Shown: positions 1 through 8,892, counted from the first letter of the stretch. The stretch is DNA of 64,000 bases from Rubrivivax sp. (GCA_030680415.1 JAUXVE010000049.1:20024-84023); one strand, 5' to 3'. Notes: a model not told the origin generated them from the sequence alone. Program-made: numbers and translations.

Positions 1-994
1 AGCGGCCCTGCGCTCCGAGCCAGAACACACCCGGGCCGACGAGCAGGTTGTTCACCGCCACGACCTCGGTGTCCTTGGGCAGGCCGTCGCTGAAGACGCG
101 CAGGAACCAGGCCGGCGTCCACTTGTAGTTGATGAAGGTGTTGTGGGCCACCAGCAGCACATTGCGGTCCCAGGGCCGGCCATCGGTGCCGTAGGCCAGC
201 ACGACCCGGTTCTGGCTGTCGGCACCCTGGCCGATGACGTTGCCGATGACGGTGGCCAGGCCGCCGGCGGGCAGTTCGATCTCGTACGAGGCACCGCCGC
301 GGCGGCCATCGTGGATGAAGTTGTAGCTGATGCGGTTCTCGCGCGCCCGCGACTTGATCAGGTGGCCTTCGAAACCCTGCTGGAAACGGCTGCCGCTGAC
401 GCTGAGCTTGGCGATGCGGCCGACGTTGAGCAGGTGGTAGAGCGCGCCTTCCACCTTGGGCGTCATGCCGAGCACGCTGTCCCGGATGTCCAGTTCAGCC
501 TGCTCATCGTTGATGGCGTGGATGCCGTATTCGTTGTCGAAGAACTCGCAGCGCCGCACCTGCAGCCGCCCGCCCTCCAGGCGCACCGCGGCGCCTTCGC
601 CGTCGGCGGCACGGGCGCCGCGGAATTCGAGGTTCTCCAGCGTGACCTCGCCGCCGCGCACCAGCCACAGCGCCTTGTGCAGGCCGGACGGCTTGCCGCC
701 GCCGCTGATCAGCGGCCGCTTGCCGATGCCGCGGATCGTCAGGCGCCGGTTCTCCAGCACGACATGGGCATCGCGATACTCGCCCGGCAGCATCTCGATG
801 GTGTCACCGTCGCGCGCCTGGCTCAGCGCCGCGGCCAGGCTCAGCGGCGTGCCTTGCGGCCCCACGACCAGCGTCTCGGCAGCCTGCGCTGCCGTCGCGC
901 CCAGCCCGACCAGCCACAGCAACACGCTCAGCACTGCGCCGTGCCATGCGCCATGCCGCGTCGCCCACCCGAGCTTGCCCAACATCGCCGTCAT
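1..994 (-). CDS. Secreted right-handed parallel beta-helix protein (3' end outside window)
   Basis: The reading frame runs from an ATG at 994 off the left edge with no stop, so the C-terminus is missing. Residues 1 to about 38 look like a signal peptide: a basic start, then a hydrophobic VLSVLLWLVGLGATA stretch and an AQA cleavage site. The mature part starts ETLVVGPQGTPLSLAAALSQA followed by DGDTIEMLPGEY, the usual entry into a pectate-lyase-like parallel beta-helix. Rungs continue with repeated short beta-strands such as LTIRGIGKRPLIS, VTLENLEFRGA and LQVRRCEFFDNEYGI. An in-frame ATG at 985 is an equally good start. The family includes polysaccharide lyases and epimerases; no catalytic residues can be assigned here, so the substrate is unknown. 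Confidence 0.75.
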   Translation of the reverse strand, partial: MTAMLGKLGWATRHGAWHGAVLSVLLWLVGLGATAAQAAETLVVGPQGTPLSLAAALSQARDGDTIEMLPGEYRDAHVVLENRRLTIRGIGKRPLISGGGKPSGLHKALWLVRGGEVTLENLEFRGARAADGEGAAVRLEGGRLQVRRCEFFDNEYGIHAINDEQAELDIRDSVLGMTPKVEGALYHLLNVGRIAKLSVSGSRFQQGFEGHLIKSRARENRISYNFIHDGRRGGASYEIELPAGGLATVIGNVIGQGADSQNRVVLAYGTDGRPWDRNVLLVAHNTFINYKWTPAWFLRVFSDGLPKDTEVVAVNNLLVGPGVFWLGAQGR

Positions 995-1198
995 TGTCTG
1001 TCCATGTGTGACCGGGAGTATCGCTGCAACGCGGCGCGCAGCGCTTCCTTGTTGCCCCGGAGCGCCCCCGCATGTCGGGTGGGCGGCGGCGAGGGCCTGG
1101 CAAGCTCACGCTGCAACTGTGCTTGCCAGCATGGCACAAGGGGCGCAGACTGTGTTTTTCGACCCCGAACCAGGGGTTCAATCGTGGAGGACCAGATC

Positions 1199-1402
1199 AT
1201 GACCGTCGCACGCATCACCGAAATCAGCAGCGTCAGCAAGGTCAGCTTTCAGGACGCGATCGTCCAGGGCGTCGAGCGCGCCAACAAGACGCTGAAGAAC
1301 GTCAAGGGTGCCTGGGTCAAGGACCAGGAAGTGAACATCGACGAGGGCAAGATCACGGGATACAAGGTGATCCTGAAGGTGACATTCATCCTGTCGGATT
1401 AA
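1199..1402 (+). CDS. Dodecin, flavin-storage protein
   Basis: A 67-residue protein, the usual dodecin length. It starts MTVARITEISSVSKVSFQDA and contains the family pattern of a short strand, one amphipathic helix (residues about 18-33, AIVQGVERANKTLKNVK), then GAWVKDQEV and a final strand KVILKVTFIL. Trp39 sits at the place of the conserved flavin-stacking tryptophan. Dodecins form hollow dodecamers that bind FMN or riboflavin in the cytoplasm. A strong ribosome binding site (GGAGG, 1186-1190) lies 8 bases before the ATG and fixes this start. It stands alone, divergent from the beta-helix gene and convergent with the secretion pair. Confidence 0.92.
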   Translation: MTVARITEISSVSKVSFQDAIVQGVERANKTLKNVKGAWVKDQEVNIDEGKITGYKVILKVTFILSD

Positions 1403-1465
1403 GCGCAGGGCGGCCGCTGTCCCAGGCCCGGCGTCGCGAATGAGGCCGCCTGGCCGGACTTCGGA

Positions 1466-2119
1466 TCAGTAAGGGACTTCGACGCGCAGTTCGCGCCAGC
1501 GCATCAGCGCCGAGCCTGGGCCGATGCGTTCGACCGTGACGCCCGGTGCCGCCGCGTCCCCTTCACGCACCAACTGGCCGCCGATGATGACGAAGCGGCT
1601 AGCCGGGTGGTCGGAGTACACCGTGCCACCGATGGTCAATGGCGGCCAGTCGCGCCGCTGCTCGGGTGTGAGTGAGGCCAGGGGTACGGTGCGCGGTTCA
1701 GCGCCGGGCGCGGCAGGCGCCGTTGTGGCGCCGGGCGGCACATCCGGCTTGGCGGCAGCCGACGGCCCGGGCGCCAGGGTCGGCGCGGGGGCCGCGGGCC
1801 GCGGCGGCGCGGAGACGACGACCGGCAATGGCAGCGGTGCCGCTGCCGGCACGGGTGCCACAGGCGCTGCCGGAGCCGCCGCCCCACTCACCACCGCTCG
1901 CGGCGGCGCCTCGCCGCGCGGCCACAGCCACCATGCCAGCAGCGCCACCAGCGCCATGAGCAGGGTCACCCCACTCATCCCGAGCCAGCGCGCGACCGGC
2001 AGCGGCTGTGCCGGCGACTCCAGCGCCGACGCCAATGCAGGCTGCGCATTCAGGCCCGGCACCTGGCCGCGGTCGCGCTCGGTGTCGGCGCGGCGCAGCG
2101 CATCGAGGATGTAGGACAT
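1466..2119 (-). CDS. gspB: Type II secretion assembly protein GspB
   Basis: A 217-residue inner-membrane protein. The start MSYILDALRRADTERDRG is a hallmark of GspB-like proteins and was chosen over a start 13 codons upstream. It has a cytoplasmic N-terminus, one membrane helix at about residues 45-60 (GVTLLMALVALLAWWLW), a long Ala/Pro-rich periplasmic linker, and a C-terminal T2SSB domain recognisable from PLTIGGTVYSDHPASRFVII and a terminal RELRVEVPY. GspB acts with GspA/ExeA to insert the secretin ring through the peptidoglycan. It begins 5 bases after the stop of exeA and is almost certainly co-transcribed with it. Confidence 0.9.
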   Translation of the reverse strand: MSYILDALRRADTERDRGQVPGLNAQPALASALESPAQPLPVARWLGMSGVTLLMALVALLAWWLWPRGEAPPRAVVSGAAAPAAPVAPVPAAAPLPLPVVVSAPPRPAAPAPTLAPGPSAAAKPDVPPGATTAPAAPGAEPRTVPLASLTPEQRRDWPPLTIGGTVYSDHPASRFVIIGGQLVREGDAAAPGVTVERIGPGSALMRWRELRVEVPY

Positions 2120-2123
2120 GGCC

Positions 2124-3749
2124 TCAGGGCCCTCCGTCGAGAGTCGGCTCGTCGACACCGGCGCTGCGATTGAGCCGCATCAGCGTCATCGGCCCGGCCA
2201 GGCCGTCGGGCGGCAGACCCTGGGCGAGCTGGAAGGTGGCCACGCGCGAACGCAGCGGCGCGCCCTCGGGCACGCCGGCGGCAGACAGCTGCGCGGCCAC
2301 CCAGCCGCGCGTCGAGGCGCTGGCCAGGGCATCGACGCCCTCACGCCAGGCCGCCGGGGCTTGCCAGAAAGTGGCGAACTCGCCGCGCCAGGCGCTGGCC
2401 AGCGCCGGCAGCGTGAGTGCGAAGCGCTGCTGGCCCACCTGCAGCGTCGCCTGGCTGTCGTTCAAGGCCACCAGCACCGCCCAGCGCACGCCGGCGTCCT
2501 CACCCCGCAGCGCGACGAGGCCGGGTCGCGCGAGCTGGCGCACCACCGGCAGGCCACCGGCCGGGCTGCGAAAGCACATCAGCTGCACCTGCGCAGCCGC
2601 CGTGCAGGCATCGCCTTCGCCGATGGCTACGTTCCAGCGCAGCGCCAGTTCGCGCCGGGCCACGGCCTCGCTCGTGTGCGCCGCCGCCAGCAAGGCAGCG
2701 GCACTGTCGGCGGCGGTGGGTCGCTCCTGGGCCGCTCCCGGCGCCGCAACAGAGGGTGCGGCACTCGCCGCCGTCGCAGCCGATGCGGCGGGCGCGGCGG
2801 CAAGGGTCGCGGATACCGGGTCGTCGCGCCACCAGACGGCCCACGCGGCAGCGGCCACCAGCACCGCGGCCAGGGCCACGCCGGCGCCGAGGGTCCACGC
2901 CTGGGCGGCGGCGTGCGGCGACGTGACCGGGCCGCCGAAGACCTCGCGCGCCGCCTGCTCGACCATGCCTCGGTCGACCCTGGCGCGCTGGTGCGCGTAG
3001 GCGCCGAGCAGGGCGCGGTCGGCCAGCAGGTTGATGCGCCGCGGCACGCCGCCGGTGAGGCGGTGGATGCAGGCCAGCGCCGCCGGCTCGAAGGGCATCT
3101 GCGCCTGCGCGCCGGCCACCGACAGCCGGTGGCGCACGTAGGACACCGTTTCGTCGCGCGACAGCGGTCCCAGGTGATAGCGCGCGATGACACGCTGCGC
3201 CAGCTGTTCGAGCTCGGGCCGCGCCAGCATCTCGCGCAGCTCGGGCTGGCCGATGAGGATGATCTGTAGCAGCTTGCGCTCGGCCGTTTCCAGGTTGGTC
3301 AGCAAGCGCAGCTGCTCCAGCACGTCGGGCGCCAGGCTTTGCGCCTCGTCGATGATCAGCACCGCGCTGCGGCCCTGGGCATGGGCGCGCAGCAGGAAGG
3401 CGTTCAGCGCGTCGATGGCACCCTTGACCCCCGTGCTGCCCGGCGGCTGCGGCGGCACCTCGACGCCGAACTCGTCGCAGATCGACTGCAGCAACTCGGG
3501 CACCGTGAGCCGCGGGTTGAAGATGTAGGCCACCGCGCAATGCGGCGGGATCTGCTCCAGGAAGCAGCGGCACACCGTGGTCTTGCCGGCGCCGATCTCG
3601 CCGGTGAGCAGCACGAAACCGCCGCCACCCCCGACGCCGTAGAGCAGGTGCGCCAGGGCCTCGCGGTGGCGCTCGCTCATGAAGAGAAAGCGCGGGTCGG
3701 GAGCGATCGAGAAGGGCTCCCGCTGCAGGCCGAAGAAGGACACGTACAT
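2124..3749 (-). CDS. exeA: ExeA/GspA-type AAA ATPase with peptidoglycan-binding C-terminus
   Basis: 541 residues. The start MYVSFFGLQREPFSIAPDPR is typical of ExeA/MshM ATPases. Walker A GEIGAGKTT lies at about residues 50-58 and Walker B VLIIDEAQ at about 129-136. After an AAA domain of about 270 residues comes a membrane helix (LGAGVALAAVLVAAAAWAVWW), then a periplasmic part ending in a peptidoglycan-binding-like segment (FQLAQGLPPDGLAGPMTLMRL). The family uses ATP hydrolysis and peptidoglycan binding to help assemble the type II secretin. gspB follows after 4 bases; no other gsp genes are in the window, so this is a detached secretion accessory pair. Confidence 0.9.
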   Translation of the reverse strand: MYVSFFGLQREPFSIAPDPRFLFMSERHREALAHLLYGVGGGGGFVLLTGEIGAGKTTVCRCFLEQIPPHCAVAYIFNPRLTVPELLQSICDEFGVEVPPQPPGSTGVKGAIDALNAFLLRAHAQGRSAVLIIDEAQSLAPDVLEQLRLLTNLETAERKLLQIILIGQPELREMLARPELEQLAQRVIARYHLGPLSRDETVSYVRHRLSVAGAQAQMPFEPAALACIHRLTGGVPRRINLLADRALLGAYAHQRARVDRGMVEQAAREVFGGPVTSPHAAAQAWTLGAGVALAAVLVAAAAWAVWWRDDPVSATLAAAPAASAATAASAAPSVAAPGAAQERPTAADSAAALLAAAHTSEAVARRELALRWNVAIGEGDACTAAAQVQLMCFRSPAGGLPVVRQLARPGLVALRGEDAGVRWAVLVALNDSQATLQVGQQRFALTLPALASAWRGEFATFWQAPAAWREGVDALASASTRGWVAAQLSAAGVPEGAPLRSRVATFQLAQGLPPDGLAGPMTLMRLNRSAGVDEPTLDGGP

Positions 3750-3835
3750 GCGGCGATGCTAACGACAGCGGACCGCCGGCCCGCCGCGCGCCAAGGTGGC
3801 ATGGCCCGCCGGTGCGCCAGCGCCGCGCCAGCGTG

Positions 3836-4711
3836 TCACATGCGCCAGATGCGCGGCGGCTCGGCCGCCAGACCCCAGGCCTCGCGCCGCCAGGCTGCAC
3901 GCACGGCCATCAGGCACTGCAGGGCCGGCTCCACGCTGTCGGCCAGCAGGCGCAGCAGCACCACGCCCGGCTGCGGCGAGGTGACACCGGCGCTGCGCTG
4001 CAAGGGGCTCGTGGCCAGGACCTCGCGCGCGCTGTCCAGCAGCGCCTGGCGTCGCGCCGGCGCCAGCGCCTCGCCGCCGGCCCACCACATGGTGGCCAGC
4101 ACACGATGGCCGGCCAGGCCCAGCGGGCTGTCCAGCAGTCGACGGTCCTCGGCGGCGATCAGCGCCCGCTCCTGCCAGACGCCGGCCACTTCCAGGTGCT
4201 GGCTGTAGCTGCCGGCGTCGAAGGGCTCGCCGGCCGCCGGCAGCCCCAGCGCCAGCACCTCCCAGCCCATCGCCTCGGCCTGCGGCGCCAGCTGCAGCCG
4301 CACGCTGTTGCCGGCGCGGCAACCGCGGTAGGCGATGGTCTCCAGCGGCAGCCACTCCAGGCGTGCACCGGCGGACAGCTGCAGCAGCGCGCGTTGGCTG
4401 GCCAGGGCACCGGTGCTGCGGTAGTAGCGCGTGGCGCCCGGCGTGGTGACGAGCGCGTGGGTGGCGGCGTCGAGCTTGACGTCGATCTCGAGTTCGTCGC
4501 CGCCGACCATGCCCCCCGGCGGATGCACCAGCACATGGTGGCAGATGCCTGGCCCTTCCGGGTACAGGCGCTGCAGCACCCGCAGCGGGCCGTGGTGGCG
4601 GTCCAGGGCCGTGGTGCGGTCGCCGTCGCGCGTGTAGTGCAGCGCGAGCCGGCCGTGCCAGCTCACTGGGGCACCCTGCGCGCTGCGCGCGGTACCGCCA
4701 GGCGGGCTCAT
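3836..4711 (-). CDS. ureD: Urease accessory protein UreD, lone copy
   Basis: 291 residues from the ATG at 4711, which overlaps the stop of the upstream permease gene as ATGA. UreD features include HHVLVHPPGGMVGGDEL near residues 60-76, then TPGATRYYRS and LEWLPLETIAYRGC. UreD (UreH) scaffolds UreF and UreG during nickel loading of apo-urease. No ureABC, E, F or G is in the window; the next gene is exeA. The first 15 residues (MSPPGGTARSAQGAP) are read from a repeat also found at 8825-8862 between two other genes, so the true start may be GTG at 4666 (SWHGRLALHYTRDG...). In the purine locus it would serve a urease using urea from allantoate breakdown. Confidence 0.88.
   Translation of the reverse strand: MSPPGGTARSAQGAPVSWHGRLALHYTRDGDRTTALDRHHGPLRVLQRLYPEGPGICHHVLVHPPGGMVGGDELEIDVKLDAATHALVTTPGATRYYRSTGALASQRALLQLSAGARLEWLPLETIAYRGCRAGNSVRLQLAPQAEAMGWEVLALGLPAAGEPFDAGSYSQHLEVAGVWQERALIAAEDRRLLDSPLGLAGHRVLATMWWAGGEALAPARRQALLDSAREVLATSPLQRSAGVTSPQPGVVLLRLLADSVEPALQCLMAVRAAWRREAWGLAAEPPRIWRM
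4668..4705. repeat. GC-rich palindromic intergenic repeat, copy 1
   Basis: A 38-bp sequence (GGGCACCCTGCGCGCTGCGC, then GCGGTACCGCCAGGCGGG) that matches 8825-8862 at 35 of 38 positions. It carries internal palindromes (GCGCGC, GGTACC, CCGCC/GGCGG) typical of REP-like elements. Both copies sit at the same kind of place, the junction between two minus-strand genes of the purine locus. Here it overlaps the annotated start of ureD. Confidence 0.7.
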
Positions 4712-5478
4712 TCGCCCTGCGTGCCGCGATGCGCCCAGCCGGTGGTGCGCTTCTCGATCCACGAGAACAGCTCGTACATCGCCATCGCCATGGCGCCGAT
4801 GGTCACCAGGCCGGCGAAGGCCAGCGACATGCGCTGCTGGCTGCCCGCCGTCTGCATCAGGTAGCCGATGCCCGAATCGCCGGCCGTCATCTCGGCCAGC
4901 ACGGTGCCCACGAAGGCCAGCGTGATGGCGATCTTCAGCGAGCCGTAGAAGTACGGCATCGAGCGCGGCAGTCCGACCTTGACCAGCACGTCCCAGCGCC
5001 GCGCACCGAGCACGCGCAGCACGTCTTCGAGCTCGGGCTCCAGCGTCGCCAGCCCGGTGGCGATGTTGACGGTGATCGGAAAGAACGAGATCAGGAAAGC
5101 CGTCAGCACCCCCGGCCCGAGGCCGATGCCGAACCACACCACCAGGATCGGCACCACCGCCGCCTTGGGCACGGCGTTGAAGGCCACCATCAGCGGGTAC
5201 AGCGCGGTGTAGGCCAGGCGCGAGCTGCCGATCAGGAAGCCCAGCATGACGCCGACGACGATGCTCAGGCCGAAGCCCAGCATCGTGACCCAGAAGGTCT
5301 TCCAGGCCGCTTCCAGCAGCGCCCCGGTGTATTCGCCGAACTGCTGCGCGATCTGCGTCGGGCTCGGGAAGATGAACTCGGGGATCTCGAACAGCATCAC
5401 CACCGCCTGCCACAGCAGCAGCACCGCGGCCAGCACGACCAGCGGCGACCAGCGCTCCATGTTCCTCGTGACCTTCAT
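4708..5478 (-). CDS. ABC transporter permease (NitT/TauT-like)
   Basis: 256 residues with about six membrane helices (for example LVVLAAVLLLWQAVVML and MLGFGLSIVVGVMLGFLIG). The cytoplasmic coupling loop reads GARRWDVLVKVGLPRSMPYFYGSLKIA, the EAA-type motif that docks on the ATPase. Its start overlaps the ATPase stop by ATGA, and its stop overlaps ureD. The family moves nitrate, taurine, sulfonates or pyrimidine-like compounds; the location in a urate-degradation locus suggests a purine-pathway ligand such as allantoin, but that is inference. Confidence 0.92.
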   Translation of the reverse strand: MKVTRNMERWSPLVVLAAVLLLWQAVVMLFEIPEFIFPSPTQIAQQFGEYTGALLEAAWKTFWVTMLGFGLSIVVGVMLGFLIGSSRLAYTALYPLMVAFNAVPKAAVVPILVVWFGIGLGPGVLTAFLISFFPITVNIATGLATLEPELEDVLRVLGARRWDVLVKVGLPRSMPYFYGSLKIAITLAFVGTVLAEMTAGDSGIGYLMQTAGSQQRMSLAFAGLVTIGAMAMAMYELFSWIEKRTTGWAHRGTQGE

Positions 5479-6281
5479 TGCGGCACCGCCCCGGTCTTGC
5501 GGATGGCTCCGATGTGCCCGCGCAGTTCGTGCACGATGTCGGTGAACTGCGGCGTGTAGGTGATCTCCAGGTCGCGCGGGCGCGGCAGGTCGATCTGCCG
5601 CGTGACGACGAAACGCCCCGGGCTCTTGCTCATCACGTACACGGTGTCGGCCAGGAAGACGCTCTCGCGCAGGTCGTGCGTGACCAGGATGACGTTGAAC
5701 TTCTGCGCCGACTGCAGGTCGCGCAGGATGCACCACAGCTCTTCGCGCGTGAAGGCGTCGAGCGCGCCGAAGGGCTCGTCGAGCAGCAGCATCTTCGGTT
5801 CGTGCACCAGCGCGCGGCAGATGCTGGCGCGCTGCTGCATGCCGCCCGAGAGCTGCCACGGGAACTTGTCCTCGTAGCCGGCCAGGCCGACGCTGCTGAG
5901 CAGGTCGCGCGCCTTGGCCTCGTATTCCCTGCGCCTGGCCTTGAAGCTGGAGCGGTACGGCTCGACGATCTCCAGCGGCAGCAGCACGTTGTCCATGGTC
6001 GTGCGCCAGGGCAGCAGGCTGGGCGCCTGGAAGGCCATGCCGCTGATCTTCAACGGCCCCGTCACCGGCGCGCCGTTGATGTGGATGCTGCCCTTGCTCG
6101 GCATCTTGAGGCCCGTGGTCAGCTTCATGAAGGTCGACTTGCCGCAGCCCGAGGGGCCGACGATGGCGATGAACTCGCCCTGCCCCATCTGCAGCGAGAT
6201 GTCTTCGACCGCGAAGTGGCGCTGCGCCAGCAACTCGTCGTTGTAGGCGAGCCAGACGTTGCGGAAGTCGACGAAGCTCAC
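5475..6281 (-). CDS. ABC transporter ATP-binding protein (NitT/TauT-like)
   Basis: 268 residues from a GTG at 6281 (SFVDFRNVWLAYND). The open frame reaches back to 6401, but that extension would overlap the binding-protein gene and has no domain similarity. Walker A is GPSGCGKST at about residues 44-52, the signature LSGGMQQR at about 147, Walker B MLLLDEPFGALD at about 168-179, and the switch histidine is in VTHD. It energises uptake through the downstream permease (ATGA overlap). The upstream gene, 67 bases away, encodes the periplasmic binding protein. Confidence 0.9.
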   Translation of the reverse strand: MSFVDFRNVWLAYNDELLAQRHFAVEDISLQMGQGEFIAIVGPSGCGKSTFMKLTTGLKMPSKGSIHINGAPVTGPLKISGMAFQAPSLLPWRTTMDNVLLPLEIVEPYRSSFKARRREYEAKARDLLSSVGLAGYEDKFPWQLSGGMQQRASICRALVHEPKMLLLDEPFGALDAFTREELWCILRDLQSAQKFNVILVTHDLRESVFLADTVYVMSKSPGRFVVTRQIDLPRPRDLEITYTPQFTDIVHELRGHIGAIRKTGAVPQ

Positions 6282-6348
6282 TGCGCGTGCGAACAAGAGT
6301 GCCGGCAGGCGCGGAGGCAGCCTTGGGCCGGAGGCTGCTTCGGCGGGG

Positions 6349-7389
6349 TCACTGTTTCGGGGGCAGGATGGCGAGTTCGGCCTTGGCCGGCAGGTAGGCA
6401 TCGGTCCAGACCTTGGTCGGATCGATGCGCGTCTTGGTGCCGAAGGCGTCGGAGACCTGCGAAGCCATCAGCGCCAGGCGGCCCGGGACGACGACGCCGA
6501 AGCCCTCGGCGCGCGCGTCGGGGCTGGCGACGACGGCGTCGATGGCCAAACGCAGGCGGCGCTTCTCGAGGTCGACGTTGATGATGCCGTCACGCGCCTT
6601 GACGTACTCGATGCTGGCGTCGGGGTTGGCCATCACCTCCTTGGCACCCTTCAGGAAGGCCGACAGGAAGGCCTTGATCGCCGCCGGGTTCTCCTTGACC
6701 ATCTTCTCCGAGGCGATGATGACGTTGCCGTAGAGCTTGACGCCGTGCTCGCCATAGGGCAACACGACGATTTCGGCCGGCTTCACGCCGCGCGCCTCGA
6801 GGTTGAGGATGGACGTGAACGAGAAGCCGGTGATGGCCTCGATGTCGCCGCGCACGAGCATGGTTTCGCGCAGCGGCGGGTCCATGCTCGTCCACTGCAC
6901 GCCGCTGATGCCGTTGGCCTTGGCGAATATCGGGAAGGCCTTGCGCCCGGCGTCGAAGCCCGGGGCGCCGAGCTTGCGGCCACTCAGGTCGGCGGGCTTG
7001 GTGATGCCGCTCTTCTTCAGCGCCAGCACCGCGGCCGGCGTGTTGTTGTAGACCATCATCACCGCCACCGGCTTGTTCGGCGCGTCGGGGTTGTTGGCGT
7101 GGAACTCCATCAGCGCCGCCAGGTCGGCGAAACCCATGTCGTAGCTGCCCGAGGCCACGCGCGTGACGGTGCCGCCCGAGCCGTTGCCGGCGTCGATGCT
7201 CACGTCCAGCCCCGCGGCCTTGTAGTAACCCTTGGCCTGCGCGGCCAGGAACAGCGCCGCCGGGCCTTCGAAGCGCCAGTCGAGCTGGAACTTGACCGGC
7301 GTCTGCGCCAGCCCGATGGCAGGGGCGGCCAGCAGCGCGGCAGCGGTGATCAGCGTGCGGCGCTTGAGCGCAGCGAAGAGGACGGTCAT
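6349..7389 (-). CDS. NMT1/THI5-like periplasmic substrate-binding protein
   Basis: 346 residues from ATG 7389. A signal peptide (MTVLFAALKRRTLITAAALL, cleavage near AIGLAQ) targets it to the periplasm. The mature part begins PVKFQLDWRFEGPAALFLAA and has GYYKAAGLDVSID and GSYDMGFADLAALM, the pattern of the NMT1/THI5 family whose members bind pyrimidines, thiamine precursors, nitrate or sulfonates. First gene of the importer operon with ATPase, permease and ureD downstream. The ligand is not readable from sequence; a urate-derived compound or a urea-type ligand fits the neighbourhood. Confidence 0.9.
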   Translation of the reverse strand: MTVLFAALKRRTLITAAALLAAPAIGLAQTPVKFQLDWRFEGPAALFLAAQAKGYYKAAGLDVSIDAGNGSGGTVTRVASGSYDMGFADLAALMEFHANNPDAPNKPVAVMMVYNNTPAAVLALKKSGITKPADLSGRKLGAPGFDAGRKAFPIFAKANGISGVQWTSMDPPLRETMLVRGDIEAITGFSFTSILNLEARGVKPAEIVVLPYGEHGVKLYGNVIIASEKMVKENPAAIKAFLSAFLKGAKEVMANPDASIEYVKARDGIINVDLEKRRLRLAIDAVVASPDARAEGFGVVVPGRLALMASQVSDAFGTKTRIDPTKVWTDAYLPAKAELAILPPKQ

Positions 7390-7520
7390 GGGTGAGGCTC
7401 CGTGGTTGGCTTTGGGGGTCTGAGGGTCAGGGTGTGTCGCCCCTCGGCAGGGCCATTCTGCAAGTTCCGTGCGCAGCTCACCCTCGGGGCTTGCACCAGA
7501 AAGCAGCGTCGCGCCCACCG

Positions 7521-8822
7521 TCAAGGCGCCTCGGCGTGCAGCAGGTCCAGCAAGGTGCGCGCGATCACCTTGGTGGCGCCGCGCAGGTCGCTCAGCACCA
7601 GGTGCTCGTCGGCACGCTTGGCGTTGCTCTCCAGCACGGTGCGTGGGCCGGCGCCGTAGATCACGGCCGGTACGCCGTGGGCGCCGTACAAGCGAGCGTC
7701 GGTGTACAGCGGCGTGCCACTGGTGGGAATGGGCACGCCGAAGACGGCCTGGCCGTGGCTCTGCACCGCCGCCACCAGCGGCGCGTTGCCCGCCAGCGGC
7801 TTGAGCGGGTGGGCCAGCAGCAGGCGCCTGATCTCGACGCGAACACCGGCACTGGCGGCCACGGTGCGTTCGATGAGCTCGCGCACTTCGGCCTCCACCG
7901 TCCTGGCCTCTTCCTCTGGGATCAAACGGCGGTCGATCTTCAGCACCACCTTGCCGGGCACGACGTTGGTGTTGCTGCCGCCTTCGATGCGGCCCACGTT
8001 CAGGTAGGGGTGCGTGATGCCGGCCACCGCCGAGCGGCGCTTGCGCAGCACGTCGTTGTGGGCGTAGAGCGCGGTCAGCAGCCTGGTGGCCGCCTGCAAC
8101 GCGTCGATGCCGGTCTCGGGGTAGGCGGCGTGCGAGGCCAGGCCGTGCAGCGTGACCTCGAACTGCAGGCAGCCGTTGTGCGCCGTCACGACCTGGTAGC
8201 TGAATCCCGCGGCGATGAGGAAGTCGGGCCGCGTCAGCCGGTTCTCGAGCAGCCAGCCGGGGCCGAGTTCGCCGCCGAATTCCTCGTCGTAGGTGAAGTG
8301 CAGTTCGACCCCGCCACGCAGCGCAACCGCGCTGCCTCCCTGTTCGAGCGGCGCGCCCAGGGCCTCGAGCGCGCGCAAGGCATAGGTGTAGGTCGCGAAG
8401 TCGCTCTTGCTCACCGCGGCGGCGCGGCCGTACAGCTTGCCGTCGACGATCTCGGCGCCGTAGGGGTCGTGCGACCAGCCTTCGCCGGGCGGCACGACGT
8501 CGCCGTGGGCGTTGAGCGCGACGATCGGGCCCAGGCCCGCGGCGGGCCGGTGTTCGCCGCCGCCGGTGCCGAACCGCCGGCGCACGATGAGGTTGGTGAT
8601 CGACTGCAACCCGTATTCCTGCAGGGCCCAGGTCGGCACCGGGTGCTTGTCCGCGGGCAGGCCCATGGCCGCCAGCAGCTCGGCGGTGCGCTCGGCGTGC
8701 GGCGCGTTGTTGCCGGGTGGGGTGTCGGTGGGCACACGCACCAGTTCCTGCAGGAAGCGCACTTCCTCGTCGAAATGGGCGTCGATCCAGGCGTCGAGCG
8801 CGTCGTAGTGGTTGGCGGTCAT
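7521..8822 (-). CDS. M20 family metallo-amidohydrolase/deacylase
   Basis: 433 residues, full length for ArgE/DapE-type enzymes. Metal-site motifs are ALNAHGDVVPPGEGW (His and Asp ligands, about residues 101-115), TYDEEFGGELGPG (general base and metal Glu, about 176), and a late ligand region in AKRADEHL. The dimerisation lid domain lies between about residues 210 and 320 (VTLHGLASHAAYPETG). These enzymes cut an amide bond with two zinc or cobalt ions. It sits between the importer and the allantoate amidohydrolase fusion, so a ureido- or formyl-compound from purine breakdown is a plausible substrate, but the exact reaction is not known. Confidence 0.88.
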   Translation of the reverse strand: MTANHYDALDAWIDAHFDEEVRFLQELVRVPTDTPPGNNAPHAERTAELLAAMGLPADKHPVPTWALQEYGLQSITNLIVRRRFGTGGGEHRPAAGLGPIVALNAHGDVVPPGEGWSHDPYGAEIVDGKLYGRAAAVSKSDFATYTYALRALEALGAPLEQGGSAVALRGGVELHFTYDEEFGGELGPGWLLENRLTRPDFLIAAGFSYQVVTAHNGCLQFEVTLHGLASHAAYPETGIDALQAATRLLTALYAHNDVLRKRRSAVAGITHPYLNVGRIEGGSNTNVVPGKVVLKIDRRLIPEEEARTVEAEVRELIERTVAASAGVRVEIRRLLLAHPLKPLAGNAPLVAAVQSHGQAVFGVPIPTSGTPLYTDARLYGAHGVPAVIYGAGPRTVLESNAKRADEHLVLSDLRGATKVIARTLLDLLHAEAP

Positions 8823-8824
8823 TT

Positions 8825-8862
8825 GGGCACCCTACGCGCTGCGCGCGGTCCCGCCAAGCGGG
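8825..8862. repeat. GC-rich palindromic intergenic repeat, copy 2
   Basis: Second copy of the 38-bp element at 4668-4705, with three differences. It occupies the 70-bp gap between the M20 gene and the allantoate amidohydrolase fusion. It is followed by a GAGCA...TGCTC inverted pair (about 8868-8896) that runs into the stop region of the upstream gene. Its position in an operon gap suggests mRNA processing or simply REP-like spread. Confidence 0.7.
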
Positions 8863-8892
8863 AGTATGAGCACTTGGGGCGGCCCGGCGTGC

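Noticed and set aside
143..1402. Long plus-strand open frame covering the beta-helix gene and ending in dodecin
   Set aside because: Only the last 67 codons (from 1199) match a protein family and have a ribosome site. The rest is the antisense shadow of a well-supported minus-strand gene in very GC-rich DNA.
1403..1465. GGCGGCC...GGCCGCC inverted pair between dodecin and gspB as a bidirectional terminator
   Set aside because: The stem is short, the loop long, and no T-run is present on either strand; it is within what chance gives at this GC content.
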